DNA of 53,573 nucleotides from Oscillospiraceae bacterium. Its GTDB lineage: Bacteria; Bacillota; Clostridia; Oscillospirales; CAG-382. The position numbers and the translations under genes are program-made. The stretch lies in NCBI GenBank assembly GCA_015064485.1, contig SVSD01000002.1, positions 113,709-167,281 on the forward strand, read 5' to 3'. Within the stretch, counting starts at the first letter, position 1; each line of letters starts with the position of its first letter. The notes below the pieces were generated by a model, which was not told the origin of the DNA, did not search any database, and saw only the letters and a list, made by a program, of their open reading frames with translations. This document shows positions 8,067 through 17,205 of the stretch, piece by piece.

Positions 8067-8675
8067 TTATTCCTCATCCGGCTGCTGTCCATCGTGTTTT
8101 AACCATTTGCACTCACCGATTTCCATATCCGTAAACACAGCCTTGAATGATGAATCTTCGGGGCTGCACGCATAAATGCCAAAACGAATACTATCGCCGC
8201 CTCTGTGCATATGACATATACGCATCTGTTTAAATGTATTACCGTCTTTTGAACATTCGATAAGATAATTGCTCTCGCGCCGACTGAATCTGTACCACAT
8301 TGACTTTATATTTGCATCAATTTCTGTTGTTGCCCAATCAGAATATCCGCCGTTTGTTACAACACTTCCAAGATGCTGAAACTTGTTGTTTTCATATTCA
8401 ATAGAAGCCTTCAGCCAGTTTTCGCCGTCAAGGTACATCACAATTCCGCACTGGTCAAATCTGTTTTTGGTATCAAACTCTGTCTTTACCGTGAAAGAAA
8501 AGAATTTTTCGTCGGTTTCCATCTGCAACACAGGTGCATTGTCATTTCTGAAATGATAATATGTCCTCTGCCATAAATCCGTGTGGGGCTTTGTAACAAT
8601 TTCGATTCTGCCGTCGGATATTGAAAATTTCGCAGGTTCTCTTGTCCACCTCAATTTGTTTATATCAAAATTCAT
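8067..8675 (-). CDS. DUF1349 / concanavalin A-like domain protein
   Basis: A 202-residue cytosolic protein without a signal peptide. The sequence reads as one beta-rich domain of the DUF1349 type (concanavalin-A-like fold), with LRWTREPAKFSISDGRIEI at the start, FDQCGIVMYLDGENWLKASIE in the middle and RFGIYACSPEDSSFKAVFTD near the end. Length fits the family. DUF1349 proteins are thought to bind or process carbohydrate, but no activity can be inferred here. It has GAGAGG 7 bases ahead of the ATG and no clear operon partner. Confidence 0.82.
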   Translation of the reverse strand: MNFDINKLRWTREPAKFSISDGRIEIVTKPHTDLWQRTYYHFRNDNAPVLQMETDEKFFSFTVKTEFDTKNRFDQCGIVMYLDGENWLKASIEYENNKFQHLGSVVTNGGYSDWATTEIDANIKSMWYRFSRRESNYLIECSKDGNTFKQMRICHMHRGGDSIRFGIYACSPEDSSFKAVFTDMEIGECKWLKHDGQQPDEE

Positions 8676-8740
8676 AACGATACCTCTCGTTTTCCGTCTA
8701 ATAATATTTTACCACACGCAAACAAAAAAGTAAAGACAAC

Positions 8741-8772
8741 AAAAAACAGCACCCACAAATGTGGATGCTGTT
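8741..8772 (-). terminator. Terminator of the rplM-rpsI operon
   Basis: On the minus strand AACAGCATCCAC and GTGGGTGCTGTT pair around a 4-base loop (one G-T pair) and are followed by TTTTTTG. It lies 26 bases past the rpsI stop. Confidence 0.88.
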
Positions 8773-8797
8773 GTAATCACGCCCGATAGGGCCGTAA

Positions 8798-9199
8798 TTA
8801 TCTCTTTGAGAACTGAGGAGCACGACGAGCGGCTTTGAGACCGTACTTCTTTCTTTCCTTCATTCTGGGGTCACGAGTGAGGAAGCCTGCCTTCTTGAGT
8901 GCAGCTCTATAGTTAGGATCTGCCTGAAGAAGTGCTCTTGCGAGACCGTGACGGATAGCACCTGCCTGACCGGAAACTCCGCCGCCCTTAACGGTGCAGA
9001 TGAGGTCAAATGTGCCCTGTGTATTTGTTGTTTCGAAAGGCTGGTTTACGATGAGCTTAAGAGTACCGAGACCGAAGTAGTCGTCGATATCTCTGCCGTT
9101 AATGGTGATAACACCTGTACCGGGCATAATGCGAACTCTTGCTACCGAGCTCTTTCTTCTTCCTGTGCCGTAGAAATAAGGCTTTGCACTTGTATACAT
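8798..9199 (-). CDS. rpsI: 30S ribosomal protein S9
   Basis: A 133-residue small-subunit protein. It has the S9 core [18 protein letters not shown] near the start, [19 protein letters not shown] in the middle and the basic C-terminal tail RAPQFSKR that reaches the P-site tRNA. It follows rplM by 20 bases, the standard bacterial pairing. Confidence 0.98.
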   Translation of the reverse strand: MYTSAKPYFYGTGRRKSSVARVRIMPGTGVITINGRDIDDYFGLGTLKLIVNQPFETTNTQGTFDLICTVKGGGVSGQAGAIRHGLARALLQADPNYRAALKKAGFLTRDPRMKERKKYGLKAARRAPQFSKR

Positions 9200-9219
9200 A
9201 TTAAGTTACTCCTTCCTGA

Positions 9220-9645
9220 TTAGTCAAGCACGATGGGCTGCTGAGCAGCGTTGTCGTGTTCTGCGCCGGCGTAAACATGAAGTCTTGTGAAGCTCTTGTC
9301 GCCGAGCTTATTGTGGGGGAGCATACCCTTTACTGCAAGCTCCATTGCCTTTTCGGGCTTGGTCTGCATAAGTGTCTTATAATCAACAGCCTTAAGGCCT
9401 CCGATGTAACCGGAGTGATGATAGTGCACTTTGTTTTCAAGCTTCTTACCTGTGAGAACAGCCTTGGAAGCGTTGATGATAATAACGAATTCACCACAGT
9501 CAACATGAGGTGTGAATTCGGGTCTGTGCTTACCGCGAAGAATATCAGCAGCCTTTACTGCTGTCTTTCCGAGGGGCTTGCCGGCAGCATCGATAACATA
9601 CCATTTGCGTTCGATGGTCTCGGCTTTTGCCATAAATGTAGACAT
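9220..9645 (-). CDS. rplM: 50S ribosomal protein L13
   Basis: A 141-residue large-subunit protein. [18 protein letters not shown] and [19 protein letters not shown] are the L13 signature near the N-terminus and MLPHNKLG lies in the C-terminal half. I keep the first ATG, which has GGAGG 10 bases upstream; a second ATG four codons later is possible. It is first in the rplM-rpsI operon, with a leader of only about 40 bases, leaving little room for an autoregulatory structure. Confidence 0.97.
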   Translation of the reverse strand: MSTFMAKAETIERKWYVIDAAGKPLGKTAVKAADILRGKHRPEFTPHVDCGEFVIIINASKAVLTGKKLENKVHYHHSGYIGGLKAVDYKTLMQTKPEKAMELAVKGMLPHNKLGDKSFTRLHVYAGAEHDNAAQQPIVLD

Positions 9646-9690
9646 AATCCTTAATCCTCCAAAAATAGTTTTTCATTAGTCAACGAGCAT

Positions 9691-9718
9691 ATTATACCAC
9701 AAAGAAAGTATTTGTCAA
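9691..9718 (-). promoter_or_regulatory. Promoter of rplM-rpsI
   Basis: On the minus strand TTGACA (9713-9718) and TATAAT (9691-9696) are separated by 16 bases, about 45 bases ahead of the rplM start. Confidence 0.82.
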
Positions 9719-9852
9719 TAGTTTTTTTGAAAAAATTGAAAAAATATGCCTATTTTATCGTTTTTTGTGCGTTTTCTTCGATTTTCTCCCTATTTCTCTT
9801 CCGTCGGGAACGAAAATGTGCACATTTTACAGCCTGTTTTTTTGTATAAAAT

Positions 9853-9884
9853 ATATATCCCGAAGTCGATTCTTCGGGATATAT
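9853..9884 (-). terminator. Inverted repeat, probable terminator of abrB
   Basis: ATATATCCCGAA and TTCGGGATATAT form a perfect 12-bp stem with an 8-base loop, 27 bases past the abrB stop. The bases after it on the minus strand are AT-rich (ATTTTATAC) rather than a clean T run, so the call is moderate. Confidence 0.6.
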
Positions 9885-9910
9885 CATATTTCCGTTGAGG
9901 TTTTTATATA

Positions 9911-10165
9911 TTATAAATATGTGGTGAGCTCTGTGAGCTTTTTAGCACATTCGGCGCAAACAAGCTTGTCTTTATACTTTACAGTATTTTCTGTTGAACC
10001 GCAAAAAAGACAAGTAGGGTTGTATTTTTTAAGTATTATCTTGTCGTCGTCCACAAAAATCTCAAGCGGCTCATCTATGCCGTAATCAAGGCTTTTTCTT
10101 AAATCTGCGGGGAGAACTATTCTTCCCAATCTGTCAACGGTGCGCACGATTCCCAATGCTTTCAA
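9911..10165 (-). CDS. abrB: AbrB-family transition-state regulator with zinc-knuckle tail
   Basis: An 84-residue DNA-binding regulator. Residues 1-48 are the swapped-hairpin AbrB/SpoVT domain (GIVRTVDRLGRIVLPADLRK, then EIFVDDDKIILKKY). Residues 52-76 carry four cysteines as C-L-F-C and C-A-E-C, the tail seen in many clostridial AbrB proteins and probably a zinc site. The start is TTG with AAGGAG 9 bases upstream; the nearby ATG reads into a stop. It is divergent from spmA. AbrB proteins typically repress stationary-phase and sporulation genes; its targets here are unknown. Confidence 0.9.
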   Translation of the reverse strand: MKALGIVRTVDRLGRIVLPADLRKSLDYGIDEPLEIFVDDDKIILKKYNPTCLFCGSTENTVKYKDKLVCAECAKKLTELTTYL

Positions 10166-10219
10166 TTAATACATCTCCTTTGCTTTTTACTATAATTAAC
10201 CATTTATTATGTTATTTGT

Positions 10220-10248
10220 ATTATACAGCAAAAAATGTAAAATGTCAA
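10220..10248 (-). promoter_or_regulatory. Promoter of abrB
   Basis: On the minus strand a perfect TTGACA (10243-10248) and TATAAT (10220-10225) are separated by 17 bases. The leader before the TTG start is about 50 bases. Confidence 0.85.
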
Positions 10249-10317
10249 TACTTTTTGCTAAATTATTTAAAAATATGGTATATATTGCCAATTTATCACA
10301 AAAAGGGGCGAAAACTG

Positions 10318-10896
10318 TTGATAGCAAAAATTTTTGCCGTCCTTGTAACGGCGGCTTTTTCGTTTTCTGTTTTTAACGGTACGATGGGTGAACTTTCGCA
10401 GGCTGTTCTTGAAGGATCGCAAAGCGCAGTCGAACTTGTTTTTTCAATGCTTGGAATGATGTGTCTCTGGAGCGGAGTCATAAAAGTTATGGACCATGCA
10501 GGAATAACAAAGCTGATTTCAAAAATTTCCCTGCCTGTATTAAAACTCATATTTCCGGACTCAAAAAATAATGAGAAGGCAATGTCAGCAATTGCCGCAA
10601 ACTTTGCGGCAAATCTTTTGGGCCTCGGAAACGCCGCTCTTCCCTTGGGCCTTACGGCGGTAAAAGAGCTTTCGGATGATGAAAACCATACAGATATTAT
10701 GACCTTTTCGGTACTCAACACTGTGCCGATCCAGCTTTTCCCCGCAACTCTGATAACGCTTAGAAAAGCCGCAGGCTCCGCTTCTCCCTACAGTATAATT
10801 CTGCCGATTTGGGCTGTTTCTTTTATTACATATCTGTTTGCCGTTTTGCTTTGCCGTTTTTGCGGTGTTTTGTACAAAAGGAAGGAAAAAAGATGA
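10318..10896 (+). CDS. spmA: Spore maturation protein A
   Basis: A 192-residue membrane protein of the nucleoside-recognition (Gate) domain family. In Bacillus, SpmA acts with SpmB in dehydration of the spore core. The start is TTG with AAGGGG about 10 bases upstream; a longer frame reading into the abrB promoter is unlikely. The Gate motif appears as ANFAANLLGLGNAALPLGL, preceded by MLGMMCLWSGVIKVMDHAG. Several hydrophobic segments span the protein. Its stop overlaps the spmB start as ATGA. It is evidence, though not proof, of spore formation. Confidence 0.92.
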   Translation: MIAKIFAVLVTAAFSFSVFNGTMGELSQAVLEGSQSAVELVFSMLGMMCLWSGVIKVMDHAGITKLISKISLPVLKLIFPDSKNNEKAMSAIAANFAANLLGLGNAALPLGLTAVKELSDDENHTDIMTFSVLNTVPIQLFPATLITLRKAAGSASPYSIILPIWAVSFITYLFAVLLCRFCGVLYKRKEKR

Positions 10897-11426
10897 CCGC
10901 AGAATTTTTCGCTTCCCTTATCCTTCCGCTTGTTATGACCCTTTCTTCAATACTTCCGATAATTTCAGAAGATGACCTTTTTTCTGTCTTTTTATCGGGA
11001 TGTACCGACGGTCTCAAGACCGCTCTTTCAATATTCCCGACTCTACTTTTGCTTGTTGTGGCAGTAAAAATGTTCACAGCATCGGGGGCACTTGACGCCG
11101 TATGTTCTTTTGCCTTGCCGTTTATGAATTTTTTGGGTATTCCTGCCGATATGTTTCCCGTTGTAGTTATGCGCCCGATTTCCGGAAGCGGCGCTACCGC
11201 GACCGTAAAAGAGCTTTTCTCCTCCGCGGGGCCCGACAGTCTTCCCGGTTTTGCCTCGTCGGTTCTTATGGGGTCATCTGACACAATAATATATACGGTT
11301 TCGATGTACTTTGCACATATAAATTCAAAAAAGACAGGATTTACCCTTCCCGTTTCGTTTATCGTTCTTTTATTTTGCACATACCTTTCCTGCCTTGCGT
11401 CAAAGCTCCTTTTACAGACTTTATGA
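10893..11426 (+). CDS. spmB: Spore maturation protein B
   Basis: A 177-residue membrane protein, the partner of SpmA. I start it at MTAEFFASLILPLVM, which overlaps the spmA stop and has GGAAGG just upstream. The Gate-domain signature includes SGCTDGLKTALSIFPTL and FPVVVMRPISGSGA, and the protein ends in a hydrophobic helix. Length is normal for SpmB. Confidence 0.93.
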   Translation: MTAEFFASLILPLVMTLSSILPIISEDDLFSVFLSGCTDGLKTALSIFPTLLLLVVAVKMFTASGALDAVCSFALPFMNFLGIPADMFPVVVMRPISGSGATATVKELFSSAGPDSLPGFASSVLMGSSDTIIYTVSMYFAHINSKKTGFTLPVSFIVLLFCTYLSCLASKLLLQTL

Positions 11427-11444
11427 TGCTTCTTATTTTTGCTA

Positions 11445-11473
11445 TTGTATTTTTTTACATATTGTTATATAAT
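11445..11473 (+). promoter_or_regulatory. Promoter of murB-whiA-dnaE
   Basis: TTGTAT (11445-11450), a 17-base spacer and TATAAT (11468-11473) lie about 55 bases ahead of murB. The -35 departs from consensus. Confidence 0.6.
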
Positions 11474-11527
11474 AATTATGTATGCAAACATAAAAATTGC
11501 CAAACAACAATTCGGAAGGAATAATTT

Positions 11528-12424
11528 ATGAACCTTTGCGGTCTTGAACATATTATAAAAGAAAATTTCAATCTTTCGTGCGTTTCTTCGATGAAAACCG
11601 GCGGATGTGCAAAATTGTGCTTTTTCCCCGAAACATACGAGGAACTGAAAAGAGTGCTTGATGAAACAGAAGGGGTTCCCTGCCGTTATATTGCGGGAAA
11701 GGCAAGCAATCTTCTTTTTCCCGATGACGCTTCAAAACTCACCGTAATATTCACAGAAAAAATGTCCGAAATAAAGAAAGTTTCGGACAGGGAAATTTTC
11801 GCTATGTGCGGAGCAACTCTTACATCCGTATGCAATTTTGCAAAAAAGAGCTCCCTTGCAGGTCTTGAATTTGCCTACGGTATACCCGGTTCTGTCGGCG
11901 GCGGGGTTTATATGAACGCCGGAGCATACGGCGGTGAGATGTCGCAAGTTTTAAAAAGCGTTGAAGTTTATGATACAAATAAAAAAGAGTTTTATATGAT
12001 GGATGCTTCGGAATGTGAACTTTCCTACCGCCATTCCGTATTTATGCAAAGAAAAGAGCTTATTGTAACAGGCGCTGTTTTTTCGCTTTCAGAAGGCGAC
12101 GAAAAGGAAATAGATGCGGTATGCAAAGGACATATGCAGGCAAGAAAAGACAAACAACCTCTTGAATATCCAAGCTGCGGTTCAGCATTCAAGCGTCCGG
12201 AGGGGTATTTCGCAGGCAAGCTTATCGAAGACTGCGGACTTAAAGGCTTTACAGTCGGAGGAGCGCAGATTTCGGAAAAGCACGCAGGCTTTGTAATAAA
12301 CCACGGGGGTGCTACTTCGGAAGATGTGAGAATTCTCTTACAAAAAACCGCAGATATGGTTTATGAAAAATTTGCTGTAAGACTCTGCCCCGAAATAGAA
12401 ATTATTGAGGAACCTGAAAAATGA
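11528..12424 (+). CDS. murB: UDP-N-acetylenolpyruvoylglucosamine reductase
   Basis: A 298-residue FAD enzyme that makes UDP-N-acetylmuramate for peptidoglycan. The FAD-binding domain shows SSMKTGGCAKLCFFP, YIAGKASNLLFPD and GIPGSVGGGVYMNAGAYGG. The catalytic region has CGSAFKRPEGYFAGKLIED, with the serine proton donor, and EKHAGFVINHGGAT. This is the short type IIb form, as in Bacillus. It overlaps whiA by four bases (ATGA). The murB-whiA linkage is frequent in clostridia. Confidence 0.95.
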   Translation: MNLCGLEHIIKENFNLSCVSSMKTGGCAKLCFFPETYEELKRVLDETEGVPCRYIAGKASNLLFPDDASKLTVIFTEKMSEIKKVSDREIFAMCGATLTSVCNFAKKSSLAGLEFAYGIPGSVGGGVYMNAGAYGGEMSQVLKSVEVYDTNKKEFYMMDASECELSYRHSVFMQRKELIVTGAVFSLSEGDEKEIDAVCKGHMQARKDKQPLEYPSCGSAFKRPEGYFAGKLIEDCGLKGFTVGGAQISEKHAGFVINHGGATSEDVRILLQKTADMVYEKFAVRLCPEIEIIEEPEK

Positions 12425-13341
12425 ACCGTCAGATGACAAAAAACACGGTTACTACATTCAACCGAAACACAAAAAACGCGGTGCTTTCCGCAAAAATATC
12501 TAAAAAATGCTGCAAAAGGGCACATCTTGCGGGAATTCTCCTTTTCGGTCAGGTCTTCTCCCCCGGCGAAATACGCCTTGTAACCGAAAATCCGCAGATC
12601 ATCGACCATACCGTAACTCTTATAAAAAATCTTGTCGGAGTTGATGTTTCGGATTGTGTCGAAAGCTTTTCGGCTCAGGAAAAGCTGACTGTAAAAGACG
12701 AGGAAAGATGCAAAAAGATCCTTGCCTTTCTCGGATATGAAAACCTTTTGTCGGCATATACGATAAGCGAAAGCCTCTTTAAATGCGACAAATGCAAAGT
12801 CGAGTTTTTAAAAGGTGCGTTTTTGTCATGCGGTAATGTAAGCTCGCCGGAAAAGAGCTATCACCTTGAAATGACCGTCGCATATTTCAACCTTTCAAGA
12901 GAGCTTCTCTTTTTCCTTAAAGGACTTTTTCTCGAAGCAAAATATACAAAGCGCGCGTCCCATTATATAATATACTACAAGGAAAGCGAAAAGATAGTTG
13001 ACTTTTTGGGACTTATAGGTGCTACTCAGGAAAACTTTGAGTACAGCAACACGCTTATTGAAAAAGATATAAGAAACAATGTAAACCGTGTGACAAACTG
13101 CGAGATGGCAAACCTTTCAAAACAGGCAACAAGCGCAGGAAAACAGATATCCGCAATAAAAAAGATTTTTGACAGCGGAATACGCGACGAGCTCTCGGAC
13201 GAGCTTTTGGAAACTGCCAACCTTCGGCTTCGGTATCCTGATGCATCGCTTGCAGTTCTTGCCACATTGCATACTCCCCCTGTGACAAAATCCTGTGTCA
13301 ACAGAAGACTTAATAAACTTATTGAAATTTCAGAAATATAA
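12421..13341 (+). CDS. whiA: WhiA sporulation/division regulator
   Basis: A 306-residue protein of the WhiA family: an N-terminal degenerate LAGLIDADG homing-endonuclease-like fold and a C-terminal helix-turn-helix. KKCCKRAHLAGILLFGQVFS is the conserved first block, and FLKGAFLSCGNVSSPEKSYHLE is the second LAGLIDADG-like half. The C-terminus has LRLRYPDASLAVLATL and a final KSCVNRRLNKLIEI helix. WhiA is a transcription factor in Streptomyces and a division-linked chromosome protein in Bacillus. It overlaps murB and precedes dnaE by 21 bases. Confidence 0.93.
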   Translation: MNRQMTKNTVTTFNRNTKNAVLSAKISKKCCKRAHLAGILLFGQVFSPGEIRLVTENPQIIDHTVTLIKNLVGVDVSDCVESFSAQEKLTVKDEERCKKILAFLGYENLLSAYTISESLFKCDKCKVEFLKGAFLSCGNVSSPEKSYHLEMTVAYFNLSRELLFFLKGLFLEAKYTKRASHYIIYYKESEKIVDFLGLIGATQENFEYSNTLIEKDIRNNVNRVTNCEMANLSKQATSAGKQISAIKKIFDSGIRDELSDELLETANLRLRYPDASLAVLATLHTPPVTKSCVNRRLNKLIEISEI

Positions 13342-13362
13342 AAACGAAAGGAGCCGTAAAGT

Positions 13363-16300
13363 ATGGATTTTGTACATCTTCATCTTCATTCGGAATACAG
13401 CCTTCTTGACGGCACCTGCCGTATAAAGGATATCCCCAAAAGAGCAAAAATGCTCGGTCAGACCGCCTGCGCCGTAACAGATCACGGTGTTATGTACGGT
13501 GCTGTCGGTTTTTATAAAGAGTGTAAAAAAGAAGGGATAAAGCCAATTATCGGATGCGAAATATACCTTGCGCCAAAAAGCCGTTTTGACAAGGCAAAGG
13601 AAGATCTCAATTACAGCCATTTTGTTCTTTTGTGCAAAAATGAAACAGGCTACAAGAATTTAATTTCAATCGTTTCAAAGGCGTACACAGAAGGGTTTTA
13701 TTCAAAACCGAGAGCCGATATAGAGCTTCTTAAAGAACATAGCGAAGGGCTTGTGGCTCTTTCTGCCTGTATAAGCGGAGCGATTCCGAAGCTTATCCTT
13801 GAAGGACGGGCAAGCGAGGCAACAGACCTTGCAAAGGAATTCGAAAGCATCTTCGGAAAGGGAAACTTTTATCTTGAGCTTCAGGATCACGGAATTCCCG
13901 AACAAAAGACAGTAAACGCCGCTTTGAAGATGATCTCCAAAAAGACAGGTATTCCTCTTGTTGCAACCAACGACGCCCATTATGTCGAGCGTTCCGACAG
14001 CGAAGCTCAAAAAGTTCTTATGTGCATCCAGACGGGAAACACCCTCGACGGAACAGAGGATGTGGGTTTTGCGACAGATGAGTTTTATATGAAAAGCGCC
14101 GAGGAGATGTACGCCCTTTTCAGCGATGTTCCCGAAGCTATAGAAAACACCGCGAAAATTGCGGAGATGTGCTCTTTTGAGTTTGATTTTTCCACCCTCT
14201 ATCTTCCCGCTTTTATTCCGCCCGACGGTTCAACTCCCGTTGAATATTTATACAAGCTGACATACGAGGGCCTTGACGAAATAGAAAAAAATGCTCTTGC
14301 ATCAGGACAGGAGTTTGACAGAAAGCTTTATGAAAACCGTATTGAGTACGAGCTTTCTGTTGTCTGCAAGATGGGATACGCCCAGTATTATCTGATCGTG
14401 CGTGATTTTATCCATTATGCAAAGAAAAACGGCATTCCGGTAGGTCCCGGAAGAGGTTCGGGAGCAGGAAGCCTTGCGGCATACTGCCTTGGAATTACTG
14501 CTGTTGATTCGATAAAATACAATCTTCTTTTCGAAAGATTTCTAAATCCCGAAAGAGTAAGTATGCCCGACTTTGACATCGATTTCAGCGATGAAAGACG
14601 CGGCGAGGTCATCGAATATGTGGCTTCGAAATACGGACACGACCGTGTTTCTCAAATAGTCACCTTCGGAACACTTAAAGCCCGCGCTGTTGTCCGGGAT
14701 GTGGGACGGGCGCTCGGTTTCACCTATGCCGAAACCGATGCTGTTGCAAAACTTATACCGAGATTTCTTGATGTTACTATCGATTCTGCACTTGAAACGG
14801 TGCCCGAGCTTAAAAAAATATACGACGAAGACTACCGTCTTCAAAAGCTGATAAGACTTTCAAAATCGCTTGAGGGTATGCCAAGACACGCCTCGGTCCA
14901 CGCCGCAGGCGTTGTCATAACAGAAAATCCCGTAAGCTCTTATGTCCCCCTTGCAGTAAACCGCGACACTGTAGTAACCCAGTATACGATGAACGATATC
15001 GCAGATCTCGGACTTTTGAAAATCGATTTTCTGGGCCTTAAATATCTTACTATTATCGACAAAGCCCAAAACGGCGTCAGAAAAAAGAACCCCGAATTTG
15101 ATATATCAAAAATTTCCCTTGACGACAAAGATGCTTTTAAGCTTTTGTCCGACGGAAATACCGAGGGTATCTTCCAGCTTGAATCAGGCGGAATGAAAAG
15201 CCTTATGCAGAAAATGAACCCCAAATCGGTTGAAGACATAACCGCCGCAATATCCCTTTACCGTCCGGGGCCTATGGATTCCATACCCAAATACCTGAAT
15301 TACCGCAAGAACCCGCAAAACATCCGCTATTCGGATGAAAGATTAAGACCTATTCTTGAAGTCACAAACGGATGCATCGTTTATCAGGAACAGGTTATGC
15401 AGATATGCCGTGAACTTGCGGGATATTCTTACGGAGCGGCGGATATTGTGCGCCGTGCAATGTCAAAGAAAAAAGCCGATGTTATGGCAAAAGAAAGAAT
15501 AACCTTTGTAGAGGGAGCTGTTAAAAACGGCGTTTCGCAAAAAGCTGCCGAGGAGATATTTGACGATATGGCGGATTTTGCAAAATACGCCTTCAACAAA
15601 TCCCATGCTGCATCCTATGCATTTCTTGCCTACAGAACCGCATATCTTAAAGCACATTTTCCGCTTGAATACCTTTCTTCTATTCTTACGGTATATCTCG
15701 GCGACGAATCAAAGCTCAATCTTTACATTTCCGAATGTAAGAAGCTTGATATTCCGGTTTTTCCGCCTGATATAAACCGTTCATATTCTGATTTTGCCGT
15801 TGAAAACGGCGGTATCCGTTTCGGTTTTCTTGCCATCAAAAATGTGGGCGGAACTCTTATCCGCGAAATAGTTGAGGAAAGAAGAAAAGGAGAATTTAAA
15901 AGCTTCGAAGATTTTCTTTTGCGTGTGCCCGATATAAATAAACGAATGCTTGAAAGCCTTATAAAATGCGGCTGTTTTGACAGCTTAGGCAAAAAGCGTT
16001 CCCAGCTTTTGACGGTATACGAATCGGCGCTTGATACGGTCTCCAGAAGGAATAAACAGCAGATATCGGGACAGATCGACCTCTTCTCCTTCGGTTCTGA
16101 CGAAGAATCAAAGGAATCGGCGCTTGAAATAAACTATCCCGAAATCGAGGAATTCGGAACAAAAGAGCTTCTTATGATGGAAAAAGAGATGGCGGGCATC
16201 TACCTTTCGGGTCATCCGATACTTGATTACACCCAGGCAAAAGAAGCGTTAAAGGCGCCCGATATTTCGGATATATACGCATCGTTCGGCGAGGACGGCA

Positions 16301-16896
16301 CAGGTATATATTCCGAAAGGGACAAGGTTACACTTTTCGGTATAATAACCTCTCAAAAGATAAAGGTTACAAAAAACGAGACCCGAATGGCATTTATCGA
16401 ATTTGAAGATATGACAGGTTCGCTCGAAATCATCGCCTTCCCCCAGACTTTTGAGCAGTTTTCCCACCGCCTTGTTCCCGATACGGTAATTGCAATATCG
16501 GGTGAAATATCGGTAAAGGAATCAATGTCCGACAACGGCAAGGAAGAGCCGAAAATAATTTTACGCTCGGTCATTCCAATCTCACAAAACGGAGAAATTC
16601 CGATCATAACGAAACAGATTCAAGAAAAGCCAAAAGAAAAAGTCCCCGAAAAGAAGAAAAACGGCATAGATTGTCTTTATCTTAAACTCGAAAGCGAAAG
16701 CGACAGAAAATTCGACAGGATAAAAGACCTTCTTGATATTTTTGCGGGAGGAAATATGCCGGTATTCGTTTATTTCAACGACAAGAAGGTTTTAACAAGA
16801 TTTTCTCAGAATATTACGGTAAACGAAACCGTTTTCTCCCTTCTTTGCGAAATTCTCGGAAAAGACTGCGTTGCGGTAAAAAATAAATATTTGTAA
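13363..16896 (+). CDS. dnaE: DNA polymerase III alpha subunit
   Basis: A 1177-residue replicative polymerase of the C family, DnaE type. The N-terminal PHP domain begins FVHLHLHSEYSLLDG and includes VTDHGVMYGAVGFY. The palm holds the catalytic aspartates in MPDFDIDFSDERRGE (about D402 and D404). The fingers show VYQEQVMQICRELAGYS and NKSHAASYAFLAYRTAYLK. An HhH region (DINKRMLESLIKCGCFDSLG) and an OB fold (KVTLFGIITSQKIKVTKN) follow. Length is typical. GAAAGGAG precedes the ATG. The pairing with whiA and murB suggests a growth-linked operon. Confidence 0.96.
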   Translation: MDFVHLHLHSEYSLLDGTCRIKDIPKRAKMLGQTACAVTDHGVMYGAVGFYKECKKEGIKPIIGCEIYLAPKSRFDKAKEDLNYSHFVLLCKNETGYKNLISIVSKAYTEGFYSKPRADIELLKEHSEGLVALSACISGAIPKLILEGRASEATDLAKEFESIFGKGNFYLELQDHGIPEQKTVNAALKMISKKTGIPLVATNDAHYVERSDSEAQKVLMCIQTGNTLDGTEDVGFATDEFYMKSAEEMYALFSDVPEAIENTAKIAEMCSFEFDFSTLYLPAFIPPDGSTPVEYLYKLTYEGLDEIEKNALASGQEFDRKLYENRIEYELSVVCKMGYAQYYLIVRDFIHYAKKNGIPVGPGRGSGAGSLAAYCLGITAVDSIKYNLLFERFLNPERVSMPDFDIDFSDERRGEVIEYVASKYGHDRVSQIVTFGTLKARAVVRDVGRALGFTYAETDAVAKLIPRFLDVTIDSALETVPELKKIYDEDYRLQKLIRLSKSLEGMPRHASVHAAGVVITENPVSSYVPLAVNRDTVVTQYTMNDIADLGLLKIDFLGLKYLTIIDKAQNGVRKKNPEFDISKISLDDKDAFKLLSDGNTEGIFQLESGGMKSLMQKMNPKSVEDITAAISLYRPGPMDSIPKYLNYRKNPQNIRYSDERLRPILEVTNGCIVYQEQVMQICRELAGYSYGAADIVRRAMSKKKADVMAKERITFVEGAVKNGVSQKAAEEIFDDMADFAKYAFNKSHAASYAFLAYRTAYLKAHFPLEYLSSILTVYLGDESKLNLYISECKKLDIPVFPPDINRSYSDFAVENGGIRFGFLAIKNVGGTLIREIVEERRKGEFKSFEDFLLRVPDINKRMLESLIKCGCFDSLGKKRSQLLTVYESALDTVSRRNKQQISGQIDLFSFGSDEESKESALEINYPEIEEFGTKELLMMEKEMAGIYLSGHPILDYTQAKEALKAPDISDIYASFGEDGTGIYSERDKVTLFGIITSQKIKVTKNETRMAFIEFEDMTGSLEIIAFPQTFEQFSHRLVPDTVIAISGEISVKESMSDNGKEEPKIILRSVIPISQNGEIPIITKQIQEKPKEKVPEKKKNGIDCLYLKLESESDRKFDRIKDLLDIFAGGNMPVFVYFNDKKVLTRFSQNITVNETVFSLLCEILGKDCVAVKNKYL

Positions 16897-16900
16897 TAAC

Positions 16901-16936
16901 AAAAAAGGAGCTGTAAAAAAATTACAGCTCCTTTTT
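16901..16936. terminator. Bidirectional intrinsic terminator
   Basis: AAAAAGGAGCTGTAA and TTACAGCTCCTTTTT form a 15-bp stem with a 5-base A loop, flanked by A and T tracts. It lies between dnaE (plus) and the small gene downstream of dinB (minus). Confidence 0.88.
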
Positions 16937-16946
16937 GCATCCCGTT

Positions 16947-17195
16947 TTATACTATTTTTTCAACATACCATCTGTCAGCTTCTCTGAAAATGTATGTTTC
17001 CTTTCCGAGAATACGGCAGGTATATCTCATTCCAAATCCTCCGCATTTCAAACTCGCGCAAGGCCTTACATCTGTTATCTTGTCTATATCAAACCGTCTT
17101 CCGTCTTCCCACAAAACTTTTACGGGTATAATATTTCCCGCCGTATCAAATCTTGCGGTTACGCTTACATACTGTTTTTTTCTTCTCTGCTCCAT
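16947..17195 (-). CDS. Small conserved protein downstream of dinB
   Basis: An 82-residue protein without membrane segments or signal peptide. It starts MEQRRKKQYVSVTARFDTAG, contains WEDGRRFDIDKITDVRPCAS and ends IFREADRWYVEKIV. I recall similar short proteins beside DNA polymerase IV genes in clostridia, but know of no function. It starts 10 bases after dinB and has a GGGGG site, so the two share a transcript and probably the LexA-type control. A role in the SOS response is only guilt by association. Confidence 0.75.
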   Translation of the reverse strand: MEQRRKKQYVSVTARFDTAGNIIPVKVLWEDGRRFDIDKITDVRPCASLKCGGFGMRYTCRILGKETYIFREADRWYVEKIV

Positions 17196-17205
17196 AAATA
17201 TCCCC

